The notes beneath the pieces are model-generated. The model did not search any database. It had not been told where the DNA came from and worked only from the letters and a program-made list of their open reading frames with translations. Shown piece by piece: positions 24,616 to 34,646 of a DNA stretch of 64,000 nucleotides (positions are counted from its first letter, which is position 1; every line of letters starts with the position of its first letter). This DNA is from Citricoccus zhacaiensis. Its GTDB lineage: Bacteria > Actinomycetota > Actinomycetes > Actinomycetales > Micrococcaceae. The position numbers and the translations under genes were made by a program. The DNA lies in the NCBI RefSeq assembly GCF_014645315.1, contig NZ_BMLQ01000001.1, forward strand, positions 615,665 to 679,664. Reading direction: 5' to 3'.

Positions 24616-26175
24616 TCAACGCTCCGGTGATCTGCGCTGACGCAGGTACAGGACCACGGCGGTGCCCGCCAGCCCGGCGACCACGAGTCCCGTGCCGATC
24701 ACGAGCGCCGGCTGGAGTCCCGGGGCAGGATCGGCCGGGGTGGTCGCCTGCGGCAACTCTGTGGACAGCGGATCCGGGGCCGACGTCGGCTCGGCCGGTT
24801 CCCCGCTCGGGCTCGCGGTGGGCGTGGGGGCACCGGAGGGCTCAGCACGACGGTGCACGCGGATCCAATCGGCGATGGTGTCCATGGGATTGCGGTCCAC
24901 GGCGCCGACGTCCGCCGACACGGCCGCGGCGGCGTCGATGATGCCGTGACCGTAGACCGGGTCCTCACCGGGCACCCCGGCATCCTCGGCCGTGGCCAGG
25001 ATGCGGTGAATGACCTGATGGGCGGGCATCTCCGGGTATTCAGACCGGATCAGGGCGGCCAGGCCCGCCACGAGCGGGGCGGCACCCGAGGTGCCCGCCC
25101 ACTCCTTCCGGTCACCGCCCGGCACGGCGCCGACCAGTGGGTCGGCCGGCGCGGCCACCCCGATGGAGATTCCCTCCGTGGAGGAGTCCCAGCTGGCCGT
25201 GCCATCCGGGTTGAGACCCGCCACGGTCAGCACACCGGGAATGGTCGCCGGGGCCCCCGCGGTCAGGGTTCCGGAGGCGCGGTTGCCGGCAGCGGCCACC
25301 ACCACCACGTCGTTCTGCTCGGCGTGCAGGAAGGCCCGGTCCCAGCTCTCCGGCCAGTCCTGACGGGTGGAGCCGAGGGACATGTTGATGACGTCGGCTC
25401 CGTGGTCCACGGCCCAGGTGACGGCCTCGGCGATCTGGTCCTCCGGGGACGGGCCGCCGGGGTTGCTGGCACCGAGATGGACCGAGATGGACAGCAGTTC
25501 GGCCCGGGGAGCGACCCCCACGATCCCGTCCGGCCAGGCACCGGTGGCCTCGTCCGGAGTCGGCGTGCTGGAGGTGACGGAGGGGCTCGGGCTGGGTGTG
25601 GTCTCACCGGACGGCAGCGTTGAGGGCGTCGGCGTGGCCTTCGCGGAGCGGCGTTCCTCCTCGGCCCGGCGCAACGCGGCATCGTTGTTCCCGCGGCCGG
25701 CCAGGACCGAGGCCACCAGGGTGCCGTGTTCGGCCATCTCCCCGACCGGTTCGGTGCCGGAGTCGTTGCCCGCACCGGAGACGTCGATGCCGCCGACCAC
25801 CTGGCCCCTCAGGTCGGGGTGATCCGCGTCGATGCCGGTGTCGATCACCGCGACCGTGACGCCCTCGCCCTGGCTGGTCCCCCACGCGTCACGGAATCCG
25901 TACTCGTCCAACCAGTACTGCCGGTCCCGCCATTCATCCGCGGAGGCGGCGGGCAGTGCGGACCAGCTTGCCGCACCGGGCGCACCGGACGCGCCGGACT
26001 CGGTCCAGCTTCCGCCCGGAGGCGGCAACAGCACCGGCCCGGCGACGAGGACCGCGGTGAGCACGGGGACGGTCAGCACGGTGGCCAGGGGCACAGCGGT
26101 CAGGCGGGTGGGGCGAGACGGGCGGATCCCGTGACTCCGAGTCCTCCCTCGCAAGCCGGCCCGGTGGCCGCTCAT
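24616..26175 (-). CDS. Membrane-anchored subtilisin-like serine protease (S8, mycosin-like)
   Basis: 519 residues. Signal/anchor segment about 25-50, mature catalytic domain about 85-430 with Asp112 (VAVIDTGID), His150 (AEHGTLVAS), oxyanion Asn298 (AAAGN) and Ser363 (AGTSGAAPLVAG). A Thr/Pro/Ser-rich insert (about 175-215) separates the His region from the core. A Pro-rich stalk and a C-terminal helix (about 486-508) with a basic tail anchor it outside the cell. The architecture resembles ESX mycosins, but no ESX genes are present. Start ATG 26175 overlaps the upstream Ppx stop by 4 bp. Confidence 0.88.
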   Translation of the reverse strand: MSGHRAGLRGRTRSHGIRPSRPTRLTAVPLATVLTVPVLTAVLVAGPVLLPPPGGSWTESGASGAPGAASWSALPAASADEWRDRQYWLDEYGFRDAWGTSQGEGVTVAVIDTGIDADHPDLRGQVVGGIDVSGAGNDSGTEPVGEMAEHGTLVASVLAGRGNNDAALRRAEEERRSAKATPTPSTLPSGETTPSPSPSVTSSTPTPDEATGAWPDGIVGVAPRAELLSISVHLGASNPGGPSPEDQIAEAVTWAVDHGADVINMSLGSTRQDWPESWDRAFLHAEQNDVVVVAAAGNRASGTLTAGAPATIPGVLTVAGLNPDGTASWDSSTEGISIGVAAPADPLVGAVPGGDRKEWAGTSGAAPLVAGLAALIRSEYPEMPAHQVIHRILATAEDAGVPGEDPVYGHGIIDAAAAVSADVGAVDRNPMDTIADWIRVHRRAEPSGAPTPTASPSGEPAEPTSAPDPLSTELPQATTPADPAPGLQPALVIGTGLVVAGLAGTAVVLYLRQRRSPER

Positions 26176-27803
26176 GCCTTTTGGGACAGGGCGATCCCGT
26201 CCAGGATGTCGTGCTCGGACGTGGTGGCCGTGGTGACCGCGCCATGTCCGGCCTGCGCCACCCGGCGCAGGATCATCGACCAGATGAGGGCCCCTGCCCC
26301 GATGACATCGACGCGGCCCGGGTGCATGTAGGGCAGGGCGGCCCGCTCCTCCCGCGTCGCGGCCAGCAGTCGCCCGGCGGTGTCACCGATGACGTCCACG
26401 TCCAGCTCCGTGGCGTGGATGGCCTCGGGATCGTAGGCGGTCAGGCCCAGCGCGGCGGCGGTCACGGTGGTCACGGTCCCGGCCACACCGACGACGGCGG
26501 CCACCTCCCCCAGTGGGATGCTCTCCTCGACCTCGTCCAGGACGGCCTCGATGTCCTGCACGGCACCCTGGATCTCGGCATCGGTCGGTGGATCGGTCCG
26601 CAGATGGCGCTCGGTGAATCGGACGCAGCCCATCTTGACACTGAGGGCGTGGGTGACCTGCGGCCCTGTACCTCCGGGGCCGGCCAGTGTTCCGAGGACG
26701 AATTCGGTGGATCCGCCGCCCAGGTCCACGACCAGCACCGGCCCGGCGGCCGCATGGCTGGAGGCCGCGCCGGCAAAGGACAGGGCCGCCTCCTCGTCCC
26801 CCGTGATGATCTCGGGTTCCACGCCCAGGCGTTCGCGGATCCCAGCGGTGAAGTCGGCCGCGTTGGCGGCGTCACGGCTGGCAGAGGTGGCGACGAACCG
26901 GACAGAGGTGGCCCCGAGGTCGCGGATGATCGCGGCGTAGTCCTCCGTGGCGGCGAAGGTGCGCTGCATGGCAGCCTCGGACAACCGTCCGGTGGCGTCC
27001 ACTCCTTCGCCCAGCCGGACCACGCGCATCTCACGGTGCAGGTCCACGAGTCGCGGGGAAGCCGTGCTGCCGGTTCCGGGCTGATCTGTCGGCTGATCTG
27101 TCGGAGCTTCGAGGCGTGCCACGAGCAGTCTGATGGAGTTGGTCCCGCAGTCGATCGCCGCGACGGTCCTGCCCGGCTGGCGTGGCACCGCACCCTGCAC
27201 GGGGTTCTGCTCCCCCGCGAGCCGCTTGACGTGGCGGCTGAGGTCCTTGCTCGGCACGGGTGCCCCGGGGTCCCAGGCGCCGGCGCACCAGCAGGTCTCG
27301 GCGGTCCAGTCCTCCCGCATGCGTCCGAGCGCCTCGTCCCCGAGGGGGTTCACGCCGGACCCAGCGGCCAGTGAGTGACCCACCAGGACGTGCAGGCACT
27401 TGACCCGTTCGGGCATGCCGCCGGCGGAGATGCCGGAGATCTCAGGGACCTCGTCGGTGCCGGCCACCCGGCCCACCCGGTCACGCTCGGCCAGGTAGGC
27501 CTCGTGCGCGCTCCGGTAGCGAGCGGACAGCTCGTCATCCTGCTGCAGCCGTTCGGACATCTCGGCCATCACACCGGACGCCTCCAGCCGGGAGACGGCG
27601 GCCGTCAACACGGGGTGGGTCAGGTAGAACGTGGTGGGAAAGGGGATGCCGTTGGACAGCCGTGGAGCGGTGGTGGCCACCAGCGGATTGCCGCACACGC
27701 ACCGGGCCCCGATCTCGACCACATCACGGGCCGGCCGGTTCAGTTGCAGGCTGATGGTGTCCAGGTCCTGCTGCGTGGGGGTGCGGTCCAGGTTCTGCGT
27801 CAT
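26172..27803 (-). CDS. ppx: DUF501-Ppx/GppA fusion (exopolyphosphatase)
   Basis: 543 residues. Residues 1-175 are a complete DUF501 domain: CVCGNPLVATTAPRLSNGIPFPTTFYLT and GMPERVKCLHVLVGHSLAAGSGVNPLGDEAL with its cysteines. After a linker, Ppx/GppA begins at about 213 (TVAAIDCGTNSIRLLVARL) with phosphate loops SASRDAANAADF and VVDLGGGSTEF and the catalytic Glu in ITGDEEAALSF. Ppx removes terminal phosphates from polyphosphate or pppGpp. In most relatives DUF501 and Ppx are adjacent separate genes; here they are one frame with no internal stop. ATG 27803 has only a weak upstream site. Confidence 0.9.
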   Translation of the reverse strand: MTQNLDRTPTQQDLDTISLQLNRPARDVVEIGARCVCGNPLVATTAPRLSNGIPFPTTFYLTHPVLTAAVSRLEASGVMAEMSERLQQDDELSARYRSAHEAYLAERDRVGRVAGTDEVPEISGISAGGMPERVKCLHVLVGHSLAAGSGVNPLGDEALGRMREDWTAETCWCAGAWDPGAPVPSKDLSRHVKRLAGEQNPVQGAVPRQPGRTVAAIDCGTNSIRLLVARLEAPTDQPTDQPGTGSTASPRLVDLHREMRVVRLGEGVDATGRLSEAAMQRTFAATEDYAAIIRDLGATSVRFVATSASRDAANAADFTAGIRERLGVEPEIITGDEEAALSFAGAASSHAAAGPVLVVDLGGGSTEFVLGTLAGPGGTGPQVTHALSVKMGCVRFTERHLRTDPPTDAEIQGAVQDIEAVLDEVEESIPLGEVAAVVGVAGTVTTVTAAALGLTAYDPEAIHATELDVDVIGDTAGRLLAATREERAALPYMHPGRVDVIGAGALIWSMILRRVAQAGHGAVTTATTSEHDILDGIALSQKA

Positions 27804-27856
27804 GGTGATGATCTTGCCTCAGTCGGTGCGTTGATGCCGGTGACAAGTGCTCCAGC

Positions 27857-28891
27857 CTAGTCGGTCCCGGCACGCACCACGGAGTCCAGCAGGGCATCCG
27901 CCCACGGCATGTCCTGGTTGACCTCGCTCGGACTGGCCGGCGGTGGCACAGGGTCCTCCACGGCCTCATCGCCGCCGATGACCATGTAGGTCTGCTCACC
28001 GGGCATGACGAGGTTGAAGCGTTCGCGCGCCTGCTGCTGGATGTAGGCCGGGTCCTCCCAGCGGGCGATCTCGCTCGTGAGATCCTGCTGCAACTGTTGC
28101 TCGGCTGCGATCTCCTCCTGGACGGCGCGGAGCTCGGCCTGCTGGTCCAGGAACACCCGCAGGGTCGGGGCCAACAGCACCGCGGCCACAAAGAGCACCA
28201 CCAGGAAGGCCACGGAGCGGCCGGTGAGGTTGCGGGCCGGAACGGGTTCGATCGGGACCAGGGCCGGGCCCGGCGTCGACGTTGCTGCCGACGCAGACGT
28301 TGCTGCGGACGCAGAGGAAGCAGTACTTGACGAGGCGCCCGAGGACCGTGTCGACGACGGCGCCGTCGCGGCCCCGCTGGAGGCGCGGCCCGGAGCACGG
28401 CCTGGGGTCTGGGCCGGAGTTCTGGACGGAGTTCTGGCGGAGCTCCCCGCACGGGCACGGGGCACGGACCGGCGCAACAGATTGCGGCGTTCGTCGGCAC
28501 GGCGCTGCCCGGGAGTCGGTTCCGGTGACGGGCCGGCCGGGGTGTCGTCCGGATCTGTCGCGTCGTCCAGGACGGCTTCGGGTCCGTCCGCGGCCTCCGC
28601 GTCAGCAGATGCCGGAGAGCCGCCCAGCGCCCGTCCGGCGGGCCGCCCGTCGATGGACTGCCCGCCGGCGGACGCCCGGTCCACTGACTCAGGGGGTGCG
28701 GGAGATTCGATGGATTCGGCGGATTGGCGCGACGGTGCCGCGTCGAGGGGGATGACCTTGGCGGAGTGGCCGCCCACCAGGTGCGGCGTCGAGCCGGGCC
28801 CGGCGGTGCCCGTGCGCTGGGCGGCGCCGGCCCCCACCTCGGCCAGCTGACGCTGGGAGGTTTTGGGGACGCGCGGACGACGAGTTGCCAC
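27857..28891 (-). CDS. FtsB/DivIC-like septum formation initiator
   Basis: 344 residues. A long disordered N-terminus of about 220 residues (Ala/Ser/Pro/Thr-rich with Arg clusters) precedes one membrane helix (about 226-246), then an extracytoplasmic coiled coil (LDQQAELRAVQEEIAAEQQLQ) and the family motif DPAYIQQQARERFNLVMPGE. The family forms the FtsQLB/DivIC complex at the division septum. The N-terminal extension is far longer than in E. coli FtsB (103 residues) but common in actinobacteria. Start GTG 28891 has GGAGG 5 nt upstream. Confidence 0.88.
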   Translation of the reverse strand: MATRRPRVPKTSQRQLAEVGAGAAQRTGTAGPGSTPHLVGGHSAKVIPLDAAPSRQSAESIESPAPPESVDRASAGGQSIDGRPAGRALGGSPASADAEAADGPEAVLDDATDPDDTPAGPSPEPTPGQRRADERRNLLRRSVPRARAGSSARTPSRTPAQTPGRAPGRASSGAATAPSSTRSSGASSSTASSASAATSASAATSTPGPALVPIEPVPARNLTGRSVAFLVVLFVAAVLLAPTLRVFLDQQAELRAVQEEIAAEQQLQQDLTSEIARWEDPAYIQQQARERFNLVMPGEQTYMVIGGDEAVEDPVPPPASPSEVNQDMPWADALLDSVVRAGTD

Positions 28892-29023
28892 CAGTACCTC
28901 CGTGCCCTTCCTGAACGAGACTTGTGAGACCGGGCCATCTACCCGGTCCCTCTGACGATAACGGCTGAGCAGCCCGGCGTCGGGACAGCGCGCCGAGCGG
29001 TTTCCCGGGGCTTTCGCCGTTAA

Positions 29024-29068
29024 CCACCGCAACCCCGCCCCCGAAGACCCGGGAATGGGGTGCGGTGG
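29024..29068 (-). terminator. eno terminator
   Basis: Arms 29024-29036 and 29057-29068 pair over 12 bp with one bulged A; GGTTAAC follows on the minus strand. It separates eno from the ftsB-like gene, which has a possible TATCGT -10 box near 28960-28970. Confidence 0.65.
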
Positions 29069-29116
29069 CGGAGTCGCGGTGACGGGATTGCGGGGCAACC
29101 GGTCCGGCGCCGGCGG

Positions 29117-30514
<1,398 letters not shown>

Positions 30515-30519
30515 TCAGC

Positions 30520-31251
30520 CTAGCCCGTCGGATCCGTCCCCGAGAGGTCGTGACGGAGCGCGGCCAGGTGTTGCCGCAGCGCACGCTCCGGGTCGAGTCC
30601 CGCGGCTCGGGAGCGCTGGACCAGCCGGAACAGCTCGGCGCCCAGCTCCCCCTCGTCCTGCAGCACCAGCGGATCCAGGCCCGACGGCGGCGGGCCTGGA
30701 TCCGGCAGCGGGTCCACCGGCTGCCGGGCGGCCCGGTCCACCACCTTCGCGGCGGCCGCCAGGGCGGGCAGGTGGGCGGGGACCTCGGTGAAGGCGGATT
30801 CCGCCTCAGCTGCCCCGGCTGCGCGCTCCGTCTTCTTGATGCGCTCCCAATTCTTCTCGAGGTCCTCCAGTCTCGCGGCCGCCAGGTCCTGCGGCTCGCG
30901 CAGGGACCCGTCGGCATGGAAGACGTGGGGGTTCCGGCGGATCATCTTGTCCGTGATGGCCTGGGCCGTGCCGTCGAAGGTGAAGCCACCGGCCCCCTGC
31001 GCGATCGCCGCGTGCAGGACGACCTGGAAGAGCACGTCCCCCATCTCGAGCCGCAGCTCCTCATACGTGCCGTCGGCCAGTGCCCCTTCAGGCCAACTGG
31101 CCGGTGGCGCGGACTCGATCACCTCGACGGCCTCGTACGCCTCCTCGATCAGGTACTCGGTCAGCACGGCATGGGTGAGCCGCCGCGTCCACGGGCAGTG
31201 TTCCCGCAGCTGGGCGACCACCCAGACGAGCCGGTCGACGGCGACGCTCAC
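30520..31251 (-). CDS. mazG: MazG-family nucleoside triphosphate pyrophosphohydrolase
   Basis: 243 residues. One complete MazG domain: EYLIEEAYEAVEVIE and YEELRLEMGDVLFQVVLHA supply the acidic Mg-binding residues; KMIRRNPHVF follows. The second half is shorter than in the two-domain E. coli enzyme (263 residues) and has a Pro-rich insert. It hydrolyses (d)NTPs, and in mycobacteria oxidised dCTP, to monophosphates. Start GTG 31251 overlaps the add stop (GTGA), so the two are translated together. Confidence 0.9.
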   Translation of the reverse strand: MSVAVDRLVWVVAQLREHCPWTRRLTHAVLTEYLIEEAYEAVEVIESAPPASWPEGALADGTYEELRLEMGDVLFQVVLHAAIAQGAGGFTFDGTAQAITDKMIRRNPHVFHADGSLREPQDLAAARLEDLEKNWERIKKTERAAGAAEAESAFTEVPAHLPALAAAAKVVDRAARQPVDPLPDPGPPPSGLDPLVLQDEGELGAELFRLVQRSRAAGLDPERALRQHLAALRHDLSGTDPTG

Positions 31252-32477
31252 GCGTCCTCGTCGTCGAGGGCCTCCAGACGCACCGGGCCGTCCCCGGTCC
31301 CGCCGCTGGAGATGACCTCACCCCAGGCCTCGACGAGCAGTTCGGCCAGGGCCTCGCGGTCCTCGAGGGGCAGGAAGGCGGCCTCGGCGGCGTTGAGCTG
31401 GAAGTCCAGCAGCTCCTCGAGCGAGTAGCTGAAGACCTCCGCGATCAGGTACAGCTCGTCGGTGAGGGAGACCCCGCTCATCAGGCGGTTGTCCGGATTG
31501 ATGGTCACGCGGAAGCCCAGCTGGGCCAGCATGTCGATCGGGTGGGTGGAGACCGTGCCGCCGTAGGCCGCCACGGCGCCGGTCTGCAGGTTCGAGGACG
31601 GGCAGATCTCCAGGGCGATGCCGCGGTCACGGACCCAGGCGGCAGTGGCACCGAGGTCCACGAGGGCGTTGTCCTCGCCGACCTGCTCACCGTTCTCGTC
31701 CACGGCGTTGAACTCCACCGTGATGTCGTCGGCGATCCGCACACCGTGGCCGAGACGCAGGGCGCGGCCGTTGACGAGGGCGTCATTGATGGACTCGAGG
31801 CCGTCCGACTCACCGGCGTGGACGGTGGCCGGGAAATGCTGGCCGGCCAACCAGGTGAAGGCCTCGGTGAAGCGCGAGGGCGGGAATCCGGTCTCCGGCC
31901 CCGCAATGTCGAATCCGACCGCTGTGGAGCCAGCGGAGCCACCGGCGCCACGGTGGCGCACGGCCAGCTCGGCGATCTCCTGCGAACGGTCGTTCTGGCG
32001 CATGGCCGTGATGAGCTGGCCGACGCGGATCGGGGTTCCCCCGGTCTCGGCGTTCTCCACGCCCTCGTCGAGTCCGGCCCGGACCGCCTCGACGGCCTGG
32101 TCCAGGGTCAGCCCGCCGGCGGTGTGCTGTTCGGGGGCCCAGCGGACCTCGGCATAGACGATGCCGTCTTCCACGAGGTCCTCCACGAACTCACGGGCCA
32201 CCCGCTGCAGCCCCTCGGCCGTCTGCATGACCGCGATCGTGTGGTCGAAGGTCTCGAGGTAGCGCTCGAGGGTGCCGGAGTTCGCGGACTCGGCGAACCA
32301 CTCCGCCAGCGCGTCGGCGGTGTCAGCGGGCAGATCGTGGCCGATCTGGCCGGCCAGGTCGAGGATGGTGGCCGGTCGCAGGCCCCCATCAAGGTGGTCG
32401 TGGAGGCTGATCTTGGGCAACGCTGCCAGATCGACGTCGAGGGGCGAGGGGGCGGAGAATTCGATCGCGTCAGTCAC
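31248..32477 (-). CDS. add: Adenosine deaminase
   Basis: 409 residues. Deaminates adenosine or deoxyadenosine to inosine. Zinc ligands and catalytic residues visible: KISLHDHLDGG (two His), FPATVHAGESDG (His and catalytic Glu), LRLGHGVRIADD and FRVTINPDNRLMSG. Start GTG 32477 follows TAGACT by 6 nt; the promoter lies inside the 3' end of dedA, which overlaps add by 8 bp. Works beside the nucleoside uptake cluster upstream. Confidence 0.95.
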   Translation of the reverse strand: MTDAIEFSAPSPLDVDLAALPKISLHDHLDGGLRPATILDLAGQIGHDLPADTADALAEWFAESANSGTLERYLETFDHTIAVMQTAEGLQRVAREFVEDLVEDGIVYAEVRWAPEQHTAGGLTLDQAVEAVRAGLDEGVENAETGGTPIRVGQLITAMRQNDRSQEIAELAVRHRGAGGSAGSTAVGFDIAGPETGFPPSRFTEAFTWLAGQHFPATVHAGESDGLESINDALVNGRALRLGHGVRIADDITVEFNAVDENGEQVGEDNALVDLGATAAWVRDRGIALEICPSSNLQTGAVAAYGGTVSTHPIDMLAQLGFRVTINPDNRLMSGVSLTDELYLIAEVFSYSLEELLDFQLNAAEAAFLPLEDREALAELLVEAWGEVISSGGTGDGPVRLEALDDEDA

Positions 32478-33135
32478 GTGGCGAGTCTACGGTAGCGGCC
32501 TCGGCCCGCAGTCCCCCGCCGGCCGCCCGTTTCCGTTCCGCCAGCCGGAGCAGGATCCTCTTCAGGATGAGGTCCACCACCCAGCCGACGACGGCGGCGG
32601 CCACCAGCGCCACGATGATCTGCAGCAGCGTGTTGTCCAGCCAGCCGGCGGTGGCCCGGGCGATCCCGATCGAGTAGGCCGACCAGAGGAACGCGGCGAA
32701 GATGTCCAGCAGGGTGAACCTCAGCCGCGGGTACCCGGTGGCCCCGGCGGTGTAGTTCACCGCCACCCGTCCGCCTGGGATGTACCGGGCCGTGCAGATC
32801 ACCAGCGCGCCGTGTCCGTCCAGGGCGGTGCGGGCGGTGGCGACGGCCCGGACGACGCTGCGGCTGCGCATCCAACGGAACCGGGTGATGCCGATCCCCC
32901 GGCCGAGGGCATAGGCGATCTGGTCCCCGGTGATCGCCCCGAGGGCGCCGATCAGCCAGACCCACCACAGGGAGACGGTGTCCTGGGTGCCGGAGATGGA
33001 GGCCAGTGCCACCAGCACGGACTCCGAGGGCACCACGGGGAAGAACCCGTCGATCGTGCACAGCAGGTAGACCGCGAGCAGGATCCACCACTGCCCGGCG
33101 GCATGGAGGACCACGTCTTCGATCATCTGGAGCAC
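32470..33135 (-). CDS. DedA family membrane protein
   Basis: 221 residues with four or five helices and the DedA signature FFPVVPSESVLVALAS, GDQIAYALGRGIG and ARYIPGGRVAVNYTAGATG with the conserved Arg pair. DedA/DUF368-type proteins flip undecaprenyl phosphate or other lipids and support membrane potential. Start GTG 33135 follows TAGGCT by 6 nt; ATG 33126 is an alternative. Confidence 0.92.
   Translation of the reverse strand: MLQMIEDVVLHAAGQWWILLAVYLLCTIDGFFPVVPSESVLVALASISGTQDTVSLWWVWLIGALGAITGDQIAYALGRGIGITRFRWMRSRSVVRAVATARTALDGHGALVICTARYIPGGRVAVNYTAGATGYPRLRFTLLDIFAAFLWSAYSIGIARATAGWLDNTLLQIIVALVAAAVVGWVVDLILKRILLRLAERKRAAGGGLRAEAATVDSPRD
32484..32489 (-). promoter_or_regulatory. -10 box of add, inside dedA
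   Basis: TAGACT on the minus strand, 6 nt before GTG 32477, within the last codons of dedA. Confidence 0.5.
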
Positions 33136-33141
33136 CCGTTC

Positions 33142-33147
33142 AGCCTA
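33142..33147 (-). promoter_or_regulatory. -10 box of dedA
   Basis: TAGGCT on the minus strand, 6 nt before GTG 33135; directly follows the deoA terminator. Confidence 0.5.
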
Positions 33148-33155
33148 GGCGAACG

Positions 33156-33197
33156 GAAGGCCCGGGACCGCACTTTTCTCGACGGTTCCGGGCCTTC
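33156..33197 (-). terminator. Terminator of the nucleoside operon (after deoA)
   Basis: 15-bp stem with one wobble (33156-33170 with 33183-33197), 12-nt loop, 49 nt after the deoA stop. Confidence 0.75.
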
Positions 33198-33245
33198 TCA
33201 GGGTCTGCTCAGGGTCGTCTTCAGGTCGGGCCGGGGCCGGCGCGG

Positions 33246-34646
33246 TCAGTCGATCCGGTCGATGATGAGCGGGCGCCGCACGAACGTTCCGGCCTCCGCC
33301 GATCCCGCCGGGGCGATGGAATAGCCGCCCTCCAGCGCGGACAATGCACGGTCGAACTGCTCCGGGGTGTCCGTCAACAGGGTGAGCAGCGGTTGTCCGG
33401 CCTGCACGGTGTCCCCCGGCTTGGCGTGCAGGCGCACCCCGGCCGCGTCCTGGACCGGGTCCTCCTTGCGGGCCCGGCCGGCGCCGAGACGCCACGCGGC
33501 CAGGCCCACGGCCATGGCGTCCAGGCGGGTCAACACGCCGGACTCGCCGGCGGTGACCACATGGGACTCCCGTGCGGTCGCCATCGGGGCATCGGGGTCC
33601 CCGCCCTGGGCGGCGATCATCCGGCGCCACACGTCCATGGCTCGCCCGTCGGCCAGGGCCTCGGCCGGGTCCACCCCGGTGATCCCGGCCCCGGCCAGCA
33701 TGCGGCGGGCCAGCTCCACGGTCAGTTCCACGACGTCGGCCGGTCCCCCGCCGGCGAGGACCTCCACCGATTCGGCGACCTCGATGGCGTTGCCGGCGGT
33801 CAGGCCCAGCGGGGTGTCCATGTCCGTCAGCAGGGCGGAGGTGTTCACGCCGGCGTCCCGGCCCAGGTCCACCATGGTCCGGGCGAGTTCGAGGGCGTCG
33901 GACTCGGTCTTCATGAAGGCGCCGGAGCCGCACTTGACGTCCAGCACCAAGGTGCCCGTGCCCTCGGCGATCTTCTTGGACATGATGGAGGAGGCGATCA
34001 GCGGGATCGCCTCCACGGTGCCGGTGACGTCCCGCAACGCGTAGAGCTTCTTGTCCGCCGGAGCCAGTCCCGAACCGGCGGCGCAGATGACGGCGCCCAG
34101 GGATGAGAGCTGGTCCATCATGGCCTCGTTGGACAGGTTGGCCTGCCAGCCGGGAATGGCCTCGAGCTTGTCCAGGGTGCCGCCGGTGTGGCCGAGGCCG
34201 CGGCCGGACAACTGGGGTACGGCCACGCCGTACACCGCCACGAGCGGTGCCAGCGGAAGCGTGATCTTGTCCCCCACGCCACCGGTGCTGTGCTTGTCCG
34301 CGGTCGGCTTGACGCCGCCGTCGGGCCCGCGCAACTGCGAGAAGTCCATCCGTTCACCCGAGGCGATCATCGCGTTCGTCCAGCGGGCGATCTCCGGCCG
34401 GTCCATGCCGTTGAGCAGGATGGCCATGGCCAGCGCGGACATCTGCTCGTCCGCCACCACACCGCGGGTGTAGGCCTCCACGACCCAGTCGATCTGCCCG
34501 TCGGAGAGCTGCTGGCGATCCCGCTTGGCCCGGATCACCTCGATCGCGTCGAACGGCTCGGCGCGGTGGCCGGCCCGGGGTGCGGAGGTCGAGGGGGCGG
34601 TGGAGGTGGAGGTAGAGGCAGAAGTAGAGGTGGGCTGCGGGGTCAT
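33246..34646 (-). CDS. deoA: Thymidine phosphorylase
   Basis: 466 residues. Phosphorolysis of thymidine (or uridine/deoxyuridine) to the base and deoxyribose 1-phosphate. Motifs: KHSTGGVGDKITL, SGRGLGHTGGTLDKLEAIPG and VLDVKCGSGAFMK; the C-terminal domain ends in GYSIAP. The first 25 residues are a Ser/Thr repeat tract. Start ATG 34646 overlaps the cdd stop by 4 bp. Last gene of the uptake-catabolism operon; a pyrimidine-nucleoside specificity (Pdp) is also possible. Confidence 0.93.
   Translation of the reverse strand: MTPQPTSTSASTSTSTAPSTSAPRAGHRAEPFDAIEVIRAKRDRQQLSDGQIDWVVEAYTRGVVADEQMSALAMAILLNGMDRPEIARWTNAMIASGERMDFSQLRGPDGGVKPTADKHSTGGVGDKITLPLAPLVAVYGVAVPQLSGRGLGHTGGTLDKLEAIPGWQANLSNEAMMDQLSSLGAVICAAGSGLAPADKKLYALRDVTGTVEAIPLIASSIMSKKIAEGTGTLVLDVKCGSGAFMKTESDALELARTMVDLGRDAGVNTSALLTDMDTPLGLTAGNAIEVAESVEVLAGGGPADVVELTVELARRMLAGAGITGVDPAEALADGRAMDVWRRMIAAQGGDPDAPMATARESHVVTAGESGVLTRLDAMAVGLAAWRLGAGRARKEDPVQDAAGVRLHAKPGDTVQAGQPLLTLLTDTPEQFDRALSALEGGYSIAPAGSAEAGTFVRRPLIIDRID

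Noticed and set aside
24616-26175. Part of an ESX secretion locus
   Set aside because: No EccB/C/D/E, WXG100 or related gene in the window.
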